Notes under the pieces: model-generated
What the model was told of the DNA's origin: nothing
The model's input: only the letters and a program-made list of their open reading frames with translations
Database searches by the model: none
DNA from: Mesostigma viride
Lineage: Eukaryota; Streptophyta; Mesostigmatophyceae; Mesostigmatales; Mesostigmataceae
NCBI GenBank assembly: GCA_009746045.1
Contig: RPFO01001928.1
Location: forward strand, 1 to 64,000
DNA length: 64,000 nucleotides
Direction: 5' to 3'
Part shown: positions 21,301 to 31,677 of the stretch, one piece after another
How the letters are laid out: the number at the start of each line of letters is the position of its first letter
How positions within the stretch are numbered: position 1 is the first letter of the stretch
Position numbers and translations under genes: made by a program

Positions 21301-24300
21301 CAGGTGTCACCCTGCCCACACCGCCCCCCCCACCGCCCCCCTCGTCCATGCACCGACTGTGCATCTGGCTGGCGCGGTGGTGCCCCCGCCTGCCCCGCTT
21401 CCCTCGTGCACGCACGCCCCACACACCCGGCACGCCCACCCCCATTGGCGGCTCGGTGTACGACGCGGGCGGTATGACCACAGGCACCTCCCACAGTGGC
21501 TCGCTGGACCACCCTCCCCCCCTGGGCACCCCCCTACTGCTCCTGTTTGAGGTTGAGGACAGCGGCATCGGCATCACACCCGCGCAGGCGGCCACGCTCT
21601 TCCACGCGTTCACGCAGGCGACCGCGGGCACCGCGCGCAAGTACGGGGGCACGGGGCTGGGCCTGTCCATCGTCAAGGGGCTGGTGGCCATGATGGGGGG
21701 GGCCATCAGCGTGGGGGCCAGGCCGGGGGGCGAGCCGGGCGCCGTGTTCCGTGTGCTGCTGCCCGTCACGCCCGTCCTGCAGCCACGCCAAGCGCAACGC
21801 GAGGGCAGCACCGACATGAGCCCTGTGGGCGGTGTCGAGGCGCTGGCGTCGCCCCCACGCAGCGCCGCAGGGGGCAGCCAGGGGACCGGTTTGGGCGAGC
21901 CGTCCGCGCACGCGCGCGCCGAGGCAGGCGACGGCAGCCGCGGGCAGTCGACGGACCGCGGCGCGCGCGCTGAGCCGAGCGGCCGATCCGAGCACCGCCG
22001 CAGCCTGGAGGTGGCAAAGGGGGGGCACGGAACCCCGCTGCGGCCGCGCCACATGGCAGCGACCGAAGACGTGGCGCCGCCGCCTGTGCTGGCGCGCTGC
22101 GATTGGCCCGACCTGTCCGGCTGGCTGTTTGTGCTGGCGCTGATGGGCAGCCGAAGCGAGCGCGCGGCGATGCGCTGGCTGCTGGCGCGCGGGGCCATGG
22201 TGGCACAGCTGGGCGCGCCGGTACCCAGCTGGTTGCGCCACATGGCCAGCGGGGTGAGAGGCGACAGCAAGGGTGGCAAGGACGGCGGGCAGCAGGCCGA
22301 CTGTGCGGTGGCCACCCACCCCTTGGCGGGCACGGACGTTTTCATCACCATCGATGGCAGCCGCGGGCGCTGCTCCAGTGGCAGCAGCCGCACGCACAAG
22401 GCGGTCGGCCTACCGGTGGGCGCGCACACAGCCACTGGCACGCCCGTACTGCGCAGCGCGGTCGACCGCCTGGCAAGGCTGCAGGGACGCCCCTGGGCCG
22501 AGTGGGTGGAGGAGATGGCGGCCGCGGTGGCGGCGGGGCAGGGCCAGAGCGAATATGCCTGCAGGGCCGATGCGGGCAGCCATGGGTCAGGGGCGGTGAT
22601 GGGGCCCAGCACGCCGCACCAGGCAGAGGGCGCGCGGGACAAGGGGGCGGCCCCCCTGCGGCGCTGCGTGTTTGTGCTGGACGCCTGCTTTGCGCCGGTG
22701 TCGAGCCTTGAGCCGGCCCCTCGCCATGCGGGGGCGGCGACGCCCCCCTCTGTGCCCGGCGCCAGCAGCTACCCACGCCGCTGGAACACGATGAGTCGCG
22801 TGTCGGTGGACGAGCAGGAGGGGGGCACCCTGGGCTCGGCGGAGGCGGTGCTGGAGATCGGCGTGCACGGGGCCAGCAGCCAGGAGGGCAGCTCGTGCCC
22901 GGTGCCTTCCCCTGCGCTGACGCGGTCGGCCAGCGGCAATGGGGGGCAGCCCCTGTTCGAAGCCGCGCCCCGTGGCGGCCACATCGTGTGGGTGGTGGCG
23001 CCGCGCTTGAACGGCCGCCGCCGCGAACAGCTGCAGCAGCTGCTGCCGCCTGGCACATCCTCAGTGGTCAACCGGCCTGTCTACTACACGCGGCTGCTGG
23101 AAGTGGTCAAGCTCGTGCAGGTGAGGTGGTACGCGGTGGCAATGTGTGGGCGCTGATGGGTGGTGTTGTGGGGGCTGGACGATGGGGGGAGAGACAATGC
23201 ACGCGCGCACATCCACCACTGCACTGCACTGCCTAGGGGCACGTCGCAACGCATCACACCCAACCGCAGCACGTCGCATCTCCTCGCAGGCCCCACGCAT
23301 CCCACGGGCCGTGCGGCGCGGGTTGTGACGGCGGCTCTGCAGGCATGCGGCGCGGGGGACAGGGTGTTTGGGTGGTAGTGGCGTGCGCCTGCTGCCAGCG
23401 CAGCACCGACACGTTTTTGCACGAGCGCTCTCTGCACAACACTCTTTACGCTCGTTCATGGACTCGGCCGTGCGGCGGCGCATGCCAGAACCATCGGTGC
23501 ACAAGCGGGGGGGCGCCGCATGCCGCCGCCGCCATGCTCGCCTGCCGGCCATCCCTCGCCCATGGATAGATATGAGCCAGGCTGCCCCCCTGTCTGCCAC
23601 CCTGGTGAGGCCTGTGGTAGGGGTCCTTCCCCCGCCCCCCGTTGCTCACGCCATGGTGCCCCTGTGCCCCTGGACCTGTGCGTGGCGCAGGGCATGGATG
23701 GGCCTCCTCCCTCGGGCGCCACGCCGGAGGGCAACCACAACTCGCGGCGCAATGAGGGGGGGGGCGCCAATGGACGGCTGCGCGGCCCTGGCCCCGCCCA
23801 CGGCCCGGCCCAACTGGCACACTCGATGTCCCTGAGGCATTTCTTCTCATCCCTCGACCTGCTGGTGGCCGAAGGTGGGCAGGGAGGGGAGAAGGGAAGG
23901 GGGGGGTGACTCCCTACTTGGCCGCTGCATCTTGCTGGTGGGGCATCGTGCTGGCTGGGCAGGTGTGCGTGATGGGATGACCATGGCATGCGGCCTGTGT
24001 TCGAAGTGTGCTGGAGGTGTGCTTGCGGCATGGGTAGGGGGGGTAGGGGGGTGGGGGGGTAGGGGGGGTAGGGCAGGGTAGGGCAGGGTAGGGCAGGGTA
24101 GGGCAGGGTAGGGCAGGGTAGGGGGGTAGGGGGGGTAGGGGGGGTAGGGGGGGTAGGGGGGTAGGGGGGGTAGGGGGGGTAGGGGGGGTAGGGGGCGTAG
24201 GGGGGTTAGGGGGGTTAGGGGGGTTAGGGGGGGTAGGGGGGTTAGGGGGTTAGGGGGGGGTTAGGGGGGTAAGGGGGGGGGGGGGGGGGGGGCAAAGCTG

Positions 24301-24597
24301 TACTTTGTTGGCATGCCGCGCAGTCCCTTGGCGTGATGCCCCAACCTCTCCTCACAGGGCCGGCAGTGACCGGTGCTGTACCCTGTGGTACGTCCTGGCA
24401 CGTACACCTGGCAGGTTGCAAGCCACCCAGCCGGGCAGCAGTTGCACTGAAGTACCAGGGGGCAGGGTGCCCGGTGGAATGGTAGCAACGTCGCCCCGTT
24501 GGACGCATCGCTGCTGGCGGTGGCTGTGACGTCGTGCCTGGGTCCGTGGGCAAGCATGCGTGGCGCACCCTCACGCACGCATGTGTGTCAGTGCGCG

Positions 24598-24642
<45 letters not shown>

Positions 24643-25127
24643 ACGTGCGCGTGCCTGCCTGCCTGCCTTTCTCACGTGCTTGTGCGCGCATACCGGGTCC
24701 CCCGTTGCGTGCGCGCGCAGACAACGCCATGTCCGCGCGGGTGCTGGGCGCCATGCTGGCAAAGCTGGGCGTTGAGCGCGTGACAGTGGCCAGCGACGGG
24801 GACGAGGCCGTGCGTGCCTACACCGCGCGCGCCAACGCGGGCCCCATGTCCCCTTCCTTCTCGCTGCTGCTGCTCGACTACCACATGCCAGGGACCACGG
24901 GGCCCGAGGCGGCGGCCAGGATCAGGGCGCTGGAGGCGGAGCGTGGGCTTGGCCACGTGCCCATTTTGGCGCTGACCGGCTGCACCGACGCGGCCGAGAT
25001 GGAGGCGTGCGCGTCGGCGGGCATGGACGAGGTGCTGGTGAAGCCGGTGGACCTGCGCACCCTGGAACGCGTGCTGCTTGCGCGCCTGTGGGCGTCCGAC
25101 AGCAGCGCGCGCCTCATGTCCTGGTGA
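18362..25127 (+). CDS. Membrane hybrid histidine kinase (sensor, HisKA, HATPase, pseudo-receiver, receiver)
   Basis: Modelled exons: 18362-20053, 20536-20825, 21206-23120, 23691-23874, 24721-25127, all GT-AG with matching phases, about 1495 residues. Transmembrane segment 1 (~39-56) and segment 2 (~499-523) enclose a ~440-residue extracytoplasmic sensor, possibly Cache-like. HisKA has phospho-accepting His557 in SHEIRTPMQ. The ATPase has NLLSNAIKFT (N box), VEDSGIGI (G1) and GGTGLGLSIV (G2). A diverged receiver-like part runs from GWLFVLALMG to VVNRPVYYTRLLEVV. A true receiver follows: LLVAEDN joined across an intron, Asp1413 in LLLLDYHMPG, and VKPVD. This order is that of plant-type hybrid kinases, which pass phosphate His-Asp-His-Asp. 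The ligand is unknown. A possible 78-nt in-frame intron (18673-18750) and the Pro-rich 21300-21540 insert are uncertain. Confidence 0.88.
20047..20268 (+). repeat. 24-bp minisatellite containing the exon 1 splice donor
   Basis: Nine copies of CAGGTGGGTAGGGGCA spaced exactly 24 bp (CAG at 20051, 20075, 20099, 20123, 20147, 20171, 20195, 20219, 20243). The first copy is the exon 1/intron 1 boundary of the kinase, CAG|GTGGGT. The unit reads VGRGTRMQ in the kinase frame, so any copy could act as an in-frame donor. Confidence 0.95.
24027..24293 (+). repeat. G-rich TAGGG(G)n intronic repeat
   Basis: Long run of TAGGGGGG, TAGGGCAGGG and TTAGGGGGG units ending in about 20 G. It lies in the intron that splits the receiver domain, starting about 150 bp after the donor. 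It could form G-quadruplexes in the RNA or on the plus strand. It resembles telomere repeats but is irregular and interior. Confidence 0.9.
24601..24639 (+). repeat. (GT)n microsatellite
   Basis: About 19 GT units in the last intron of the kinase gene, roughly 80 bp before the receiver exon. Confidence 0.95.
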
Positions 25128-26247
25128 TGGCGCCCTGGCGCCCACACGTGGTGGTGATAAGGGCATCTCGCAACGAGGGGGGACGAGGGGGGCATAAGGG
25201 ACGGTTCCCTGGGTGACCTCAACGTCGGAGGTGCCGCCCTCAAGGCTCAGGGGCTGCCACTGATACAGCGTTTGGGCGCCTTGGACGTTACTGGCCCTTG
25301 CGGTATTAGATACTTGCAAGCCATCCTTTTCGACGGACACACGCGCAATAGGTCGGTGGGTCCGGGTTCCGTGCCACCCGCGGCGGTCATCGTGGCTGGC
25401 TGGATGGTTTCGCGTACGGCGACGTGGGGGGGTGAAGTTTTGTGGATCACACCAACCCCCTGAATCGCCTCCCAGGCAAGCCCTGCTGCTTGAAGCGCAT
25501 GGCTTGGAGTGGACAGGGCGATGCAGGACCCAGTGGGTTGCTCCCCGTGGACTGGGTGGGTAGAGCACGCAAGCATGTTTATTGTGCAGGATGCAAAGGG
25601 GTTGTATGTTACGCAGCTATCGTCAGAAATTTGTGTGCCGGCGGGCAAGCGTCCTGGCAGCGGCCACATGCGGGTGTGGGCTTGTGTCTGTGTCCGTGTG
25701 TGCTGCGGCTATGCGCCACACGAGGCACTTCATGTCGGTGGCTGGTGGGAGGTACGCCACGGCACGCCGTGGGCTCACCTTGGAGCCAAGGGGTGTTTCG
25801 AGCGCACAGACCTGGGCCGGCACTTGGGTGCCAGGGGTAAGTGAGGGATTTTTTAAAAACAATGCTGGGAGTCCTGCGGCTCTGTGGTGCAGCCTTTGTG
25901 GGCAAGAGCTGCGGCGGCGTGACAGCGTGGGGGGGATGGCCAAAAAGCGGGCTGGCCCCAAATGACCATGGAGAATGTTTGTGTGATGGTGTCAAAGCAG
26001 CGCAGGCGCATTGCCTGGGTGCTGCCGGTGGCAGACTCACTGCCACGTTCTTTATTTCGTGTTTGAGGAGGACAGCAGGATACCTTAGGTCGCGAATAGT
26101 GGGTGTTTGTCTCACTAGTAAACACTACTACCAATGTGACTACTCTTCCTCTTGGTTATGAGGGTGAAACACTTGTGCTTTATGAAATGCAGTGCAAGAC
26201 ATCAGCATTTGCTGTGTATATGGTGAGTCAACAGGAGGAAAAAATGG
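25128..26247. other. Downstream region of the kinase gene
   Basis: Presumed 3' UTR and intergenic sequence. Open frames on both strands (for example 25247-25669 minus, 25582-25965 plus) overlap one another and show no domain; I do not call a gene. Confidence 0.5.
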
Positions 26248-26936
26248 TTTCGACTTAGGACTTGTTTTTTTTGCAAAACTTAGCTAGCCTAACCGGGAGA
26301 AGACAAGTCTGCGGCCTGCGTGGGCTGAGATAAAATAAGAGGTACCTTGAAATTAAATAAGAGGCGTGCCTCTATGAATATATAGTTTTGGAGGCGAGTT
26401 TCTGTTGGCGTTAAGTCGTAGTATTGTACGATTGATAGATTGGTAGTGCATTGGTGGTACTGCACGACGGTATTGGACGGAGTTCCCGGAATCCCGGTCT
26501 GGCAAGCGGATTTTGCATCTCACGGGTACATCTCACGGGTACACGACGCGGCACGAAAATGGCTGGCAGAAAAGCTAGGAACCTAGGCGACTATTTGGCG
26601 CCGCGTCGGTCGTGACGTTGTTTACTCCGTTGGATCTGCATCTACGGCGTTCGTGGGTTGTTTCGAAACCCGGTCGATGAGATTTAACGGAGAAGTCGGG
26701 TATATAACTGATCCTTTTTTGACGATTACGTGAAAATGTAAAAGTCGAAATGAATTAAACGGCTTGACATGTTGTCGACTTGTCGTCCAAAAGTACAAGT
26801 TAACGCCAATCGGAACTCGCGCCCAAAAATATATATGGATAGAGGCATGTCTCTTATTTAATTTCAAGGTACCTCTTAATTAATCTTGGGCCCCGCCTCG
26901 GGCTATAAGTTTGCAAAAAAAAAGTCTGAAGTCCGG
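26248..26936. mobile_element. MITE with long, two-part terminal inverted repeats
   Basis: Outer inverted ends: GACTTAGGACTTGTTTTTTTT with GCAAAACTTA at left, mirrored by the reverse complement of TAAGTTTGC, an A run and AGTCTGAAGTC at right. Inner inverted ends of ~75 bp start AGAGGTACCTTGAAATTAAA (26338) and are mirrored to 26876, with TA at both edges. The 17-bp string AACAGGAGGAAAAAATG flanks the whole block (near 26230 and 26944). Either a MITE nested in another or one element with diverged 165-bp ends. No ORF. Confidence 0.75.
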
Positions 26937-26989
26937 GCAAAGGTGAACAGGAGGAAAAAATGCAACAACCTGTGCAGTAAGTAAGTACT

Positions 26990-27440
26990 TGCGTGTCATG
27001 CGCATGGCCTTAACGTCATAGTCAAGCACTTCGACCCGCTGCAGGACGAGACCTCCGAGACCCTCGCCCTGGCGTTTGAGAACAAAATCCTTGTCCCCAT
27101 GGCTATCACTGGTAAGGGCAAGCCGCGGGGGGTGACCCGCCTTCCCCGCTCGCGGGGTAAGGCCGGCCCCTCCCCCCTGCTCCTCACCTTTGACACCATG
27201 GTGGATAAGATGGAGTTCCTCAAGTGTCGCAAGCGGCTTGGGGGGACCGCCTACACGCTGGACGACGACTTGACCCTGACGCAGCAACAACGGCGACGGG
27301 AGCTATGGCCGACCTACCTCCAGCTTCGGCAGAAGGCGGGGCAGAAGCCGGTCTACTGGAAGGGGGCGGACATCTACGTCGCCCACAAGCCCTGGCAGGC
27401 GACCCCTGCCGCCCCAGCCACCGCAGCCACCCCAGCCTAG
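26990..27440 (+). pseudogene. ORF1-only LINE copy, 5'-truncated ORF1
   Basis: C-terminal half of the L1-like ORF1: a decayed helical/RRM portion up to ~27098, then an open stretch through the SRGKAGPSPLLLTF strand, the CRKRLGGTAYTLDDDLTL helix region, QQQRRRELWPTYLQLRQ and PVYWKGADIYVAHKPWQATP, ending in TAG at 27438-27440. Followed directly by the 3' UTR common to ORF1-only copies, with no ORF2. Confidence 0.85.
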
Positions 27441-27885
27441 GGAATATATAGCAGTAGTGTAGCCTAGAAAGCTTAGTGACGTGGCCATGTATGCCTACGT
27501 GACGGGCCCACACCCGCCCTTGCAATAGCCGTAGCAATTTCGAGTCATGCTTTGCCCATGCAGGGAGTTACTCTCTGCTGAGAGGCCATGTGTACCCCAG
27601 CTATAGCCTAGCCACATACCTTCCACCCCATATGTCATGCAGGCCTTCTAGGCCCTCTCCTCAAGCCCCCCCTGGGTGCCTGTGCTTGTTTAGGAGGCAT
27701 GAACCACCATGGAGGTGCAGGTGCACCTAGTGCACCCAGAGCAGGTGATAGTTGTACATCCTACACCTGCAGGTTGTCGCCCTGATTGTATTACAAACCC
27801 ATAGATGCCCCTTTCTCAGGGCTATGTGTTACATATGCTCCCCACGGAGCTATGATTTTAATTAATAAATTAATTAATGCGCATG
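27441..27885 (+). repeat. 3' UTR and tail of ORF1-only element
   Basis: Shared UTR (GGGAATATATAGCAGTAGT, CAGGGAGTTACTCTCTGCTG, CACCCAGAGCAGGTG), hairpin GCTCCCCACGGAGC (27837-27850) and a TTAAT tail. Confidence 0.85.
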
Positions 27886-27999
27886 GGCATGCCACGGAGT
27901 ACTATGCTAATCTCATTAGAAAAATAATTACACGGAAGTTACAAATATCGTCTGCATCATGCCCCATCATGCATCATGCATCATGCCTCTTAGACGACA

Positions 28000-28442
28000 C
28001 CGAGGTCAACTACCCTACTTCATGCAGGCCGCTTCAAACTGCTCGGCAGTTGGCTTCCCGACTGCGAGGACGACCTGACGACATGGATTGGCATGGCGTG
28101 GGCGCAACTCCATGACCACCGCCGCTGGTGGAGCAACCCCGCCCTACCCCGGATCGTCAAGCGTGACCTCTTCAAGGTCGTCATTCTGACGATCCTGACC
28201 TACGGCGCCGAGACCTGGACACTGACGCAGGAGCTGGAGCAACGACTTGACGGCAACGTCACCAAGATGCTGCGCAAGGCCCTTTGGTTTGCACATTAGT
28301 AATGAGGTTTTATATGCTGATTTGCCCTATGTTTCCCACATTCTTAGGCACAGGCGCCTGGGCCTAGCCGGGCACCTGGCCCGCACAGATCAGGTAGACA
28401 CATCAGATAGACTAGCTGGCACCAAGCCCGCCCAGCCTGGGC
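28000..28442 (+). pseudogene. LINE ORF2 C-terminal fragment
   Basis: Pieces in changing frames: LHDHRRWWSNPALPRIVKRD, VILTILTYGAETWTLTQELE, LDGNVTKMLRKAL, then after a frame shift SNEVLYADLPYVSHILRHRR and LAGHLARTDQVDTSDRLAG. This is the region after the RT palm in this LINE group. No start, no RT active site; it is interrupted at 28443 by SINE-2. Confidence 0.85.
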
Positions 28443-28650
28443 GATATCAAGGAGACAACCAGCGCAGGCCAGAAATCGGGAGAATCCGGACCATGGTAGC
28501 TCGAGCTTGCCGTTATCTTGTCCGCGTGTTCGAGTCGTTCAGGATATTGAAGATGAATGGTAATGGAAATGTGTAGCCTTGTGCATTGAAATTATGGCTG
28601 GCTTACGTGTAGAGCGATTAGATGACCTAGACGGTGGGGCCGGAAACAGC
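28443..28650 (+). mobile_element. SINE-2, full copy
   Basis: 207-bp repeat sharing both ends with 58036-58243 (start ATATCAAGGAGACAACC, end GGCCGGAAACAGCAT). It holds a box-A-like TAGCTCGAGCCTG motif and, ~33 nt later, a box-B-like GTTCGAGTCG, as in tRNA-derived SINEs. Confidence 0.7.
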
Positions 28651-28828
28651 ATATGTCCTCACCTGGCGTGCCCCAGGCCGCGCGCGGCAGGGGCCGCCGC
28701 CACCTGTGGACTTTTCGTCATAGACTCGGCATGGACATGTGCTACACTAGACGCGTGACGGGCTCACACCAGCCATATATAAATAGCTCAAGGTGGGTGG
28801 GTGGGAAGGGGGGGGTAGCCTTCTTTAC

Positions 28829-28838
28829 GCCCCCCCCG

Positions 28839-28871
<33 letters not shown>

Positions 28872-28918
28872 TGGACCTCCGGCTTGGGGTGGCAACGAAT
28901 GGGGGGGGGGGGGGGAGG
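28829..28918. repeat. Poly-C followed by poly-G tract
   Basis: A ~40-nt C-rich run (28829-28868) and a ~20-nt G-rich run (28901-28919) about 33 bp apart can fold back on each other. The run lengths may be inaccurate. Confidence 0.85.
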
Positions 28919-31677
28919 GGGTCTGACCCTCTTACCCCGGGGGGTTCCCGTGGTTGGGTGGGGTGGGGGTGGGTGCTAGACCCCCCCCTCTCGGGCGTTA
29001 TCTCCGGGACGGTCGCGAAAAGGCTGTTAGAAATTACAGGCATTCACGCCTGAAGAAGGGGACGGTCCCGGCGCGAATATTTTGGCGCCGAAAAATTCGC
29101 GGTACCCGTCGGTACCGTGAAAAAGTGGTGCACGGGGCGCGCACCCCTACCGGAGCTGGCCATGGCGACGTGCTTTCAGGCAGAGTAGAAAAAGATAGCT
29201 CGCGGAATGCAGAGAAACTGAGCGAATCTTAAAGACGATGAGTAAATGATACTACTTCGTAGCGGAGTTCGCGTTTTTTGCAGTGTCGATGATTTTATTG
29301 ATGACCATCGCCACGGGGGTCCAATCTGATGTTTTCGTCGAGAGGAATAAATTAGAATGCACGCTGGCGGCGGTGATTGTCAGGTTTTATGGGCTTTGCC
29401 TAGCGTCAAGGATGCGTTTAAATTGTTATTGGTAAAGCTTTAACCCATAGTCCGCTGACCCATTTTTGGCACTTTCATACCCCTGAAAATGAAAAAAATC
29501 ATAACTCACAGGCCACAACTCCAAATACCCCCAACCAAGATGCTAGGAGTATCTACACTTCAAGGGCTTTCAGAATATGCAACAATACCATGGCTTTATG
29601 AAAGCATTTGGATGATAGCTCTAGTCAAAGTTGGCCAAAAGACGATCTTTTTTCCCCAAGGAAAAGTTAACCCCCCACTTTTTTCCCAGGGAGGGTAGGG
29701 AACCTCAATACCAACATAGGACAACTTAGTTGGATAGTCCAATGGGGGTTTCCTTGGGTCAGACCACCCGGATAACCCATTACCTCTATATAACGTGCTC
29801 ATATATGTGTGTGGGTTACGAGCGTGTAAACAGCTATCTATGACATGCAACACAATAATGCATTATAAAAAGCTATAAAATGCTGCCAAAAGTGCTGGAA
29901 TACAAACACGTTGCCTACCTGCACTTACGGAATGATACACTCCAAAGATATGCCATAAACTGGGCACTTTCAGGGCTGAAACCACTCTCTACAACAGGCA
30001 TGAAAGCTTGCTGAAATATGCAAAGATAAAATCGTCATATATATTGCATGGGAGACGAATTCCGCTGCAAACAACACGCAAATACGTTGTCGTACCCAGC
30101 TCGTTCATGTCCTTCCCGGGGTCCGCTGGCCGGGACCACCATAACTCACGGATACCGTGGCTCTACGGGCATAGGCCGCCATAGCCGCGTCAAGCATGCA
30201 TCCTTCATGATTACCAGGTTGATGTTTCGTTCAAAGATGACCTATAAATGCGTCCGCATTCGCAGCAAATGCTGCAGGGGACATCCCGTAGCAAACCTGG
30301 ATGCTCGGGCTGGCGCAGACTGCCCGGACATAAGGAGAAAATCTACATATGATAGGCGATGACTTGTCTGGCACTGACGACCAAGAAGGCAGTATTTTCC
30401 TGCCTGTATTTTCCCAATCCTAAAAATCTGGCCATGCCTGACCTACGAAAATCACGCATCATCATTCTGAGCAACATTCTAAACCGTTTCTAGCCGCGAG
30501 ACGCAAATTTCCCTGATAACGGCACGTTGGCAGCCATATCTCGTTGCGCGCGCGCGCGAGTGAAAATTTCCCGCCAAAGTCACGTGATACTTTCTCAATG
30601 CACGTTGTAATTACCAAGCTATGGCGAATACCCCCCCCAAACCTATGCATCACCTTCGTCCCTAAGTGTTCCCAGACCCACCGGACAACTTCCCTCCGTC
30701 ACGGGTGGCGCGGCGCTCCGGGAATTACGTGGTTTATTACGTTAAGTCAAAGTGTATGCGATCACATACACTTTTCGGACTACGGGTTAAAAAATTTGCT
30801 GGGTTTCGGCAAGATTTCCGTCATGATCGGTAAGACACTCTCCAGGCTCGCGGGATGCGCGTCTTATTATTCCATGGAAGGTTGTTCTTTCTTGCGCCGC
30901 TGGGCGAAGGACAATGCCGGTAATGGTACGATCGTGTGATCAACGTGACCCTATGAATGTTTCGCTTCCTTTATGGGTTATCAACGCAAGTTTTCGGCTC
31001 CTTTCCGTGCAGTTAGCGCCAGGTATAATGCCATTCCGTGCTGCGCATCGCCAGATTCCTGGCACCTTTCAGTGGTTTTTATGTACGTTGCATGGCTGGG
31101 ACGTGTCAAAGCGTGACCGTGGCATATCGTCAAGTTGTCAGGGATTTGCTGAGTGGTTTCTTGGAAGGAGATTGCCAACAGCACTCAGTTTTGTGTGAAT
31201 ATTGACGCGGCCTTTCTTAGCAGAGGCTTCATTGTGGTTGGAGGCTCACAAGCTTGAGTTTGTTTCTTGGCAAACAATTGCGCTGGAAAGAAAGGTGGCA
31301 GTGGTTTTTCTGAGGGGCATACTGCATGGGTGGAACTGCACGTAGGTAGGGGTTATCGTTGTCTTGTTGGCCTTTCTCCCACTAAAATGGGAGAGCCCTA
31401 ATTCATATGCTAGCAAGGCAAGGTAACCATGGTAAGAAGCCTTGGCAAGCAGCATGTATGATAATTCTGCTTTCTCTGTGGACTGTCTGTTGTTACCCTT
31501 GTTGGGCAATTAGTGGATATGGCTTTCTAGGGTGTGTTTGAGCTTGGTTTTGGGATGATGCCCACACCATAAACCTGGAATATGCTTTAGAAGTGTTGGC
31601 TAGGCATGTAGAGCTACCTGCCTCATTGTTGTGCACACACGCAACAGGTTGCCCGTGTCGAGGTAAGGCAAGGGCAC
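28919..31677. other. Unassigned region
   Basis: No gene, RNA or element recognised. Short ORFs on both strands overlap and have no motif. A (CG)n-like run GCGCGCGCGCG is at 30547-30557. Confidence 0.5.

Noticed and set aside
18896-22642. Large minus-strand ORFs (432-578 codons) opposite the kinase gene
   Set aside because: Shadows of GC-rich coding sequence and the 24-bp repeat; the plus strand carries clear kinase motifs.
24027-24293. Interstitial telomere
   Set aside because: Units are irregular (TAGGGGGG, TAGGGCAGGG) and lie inside an intron between two halves of one receiver domain.
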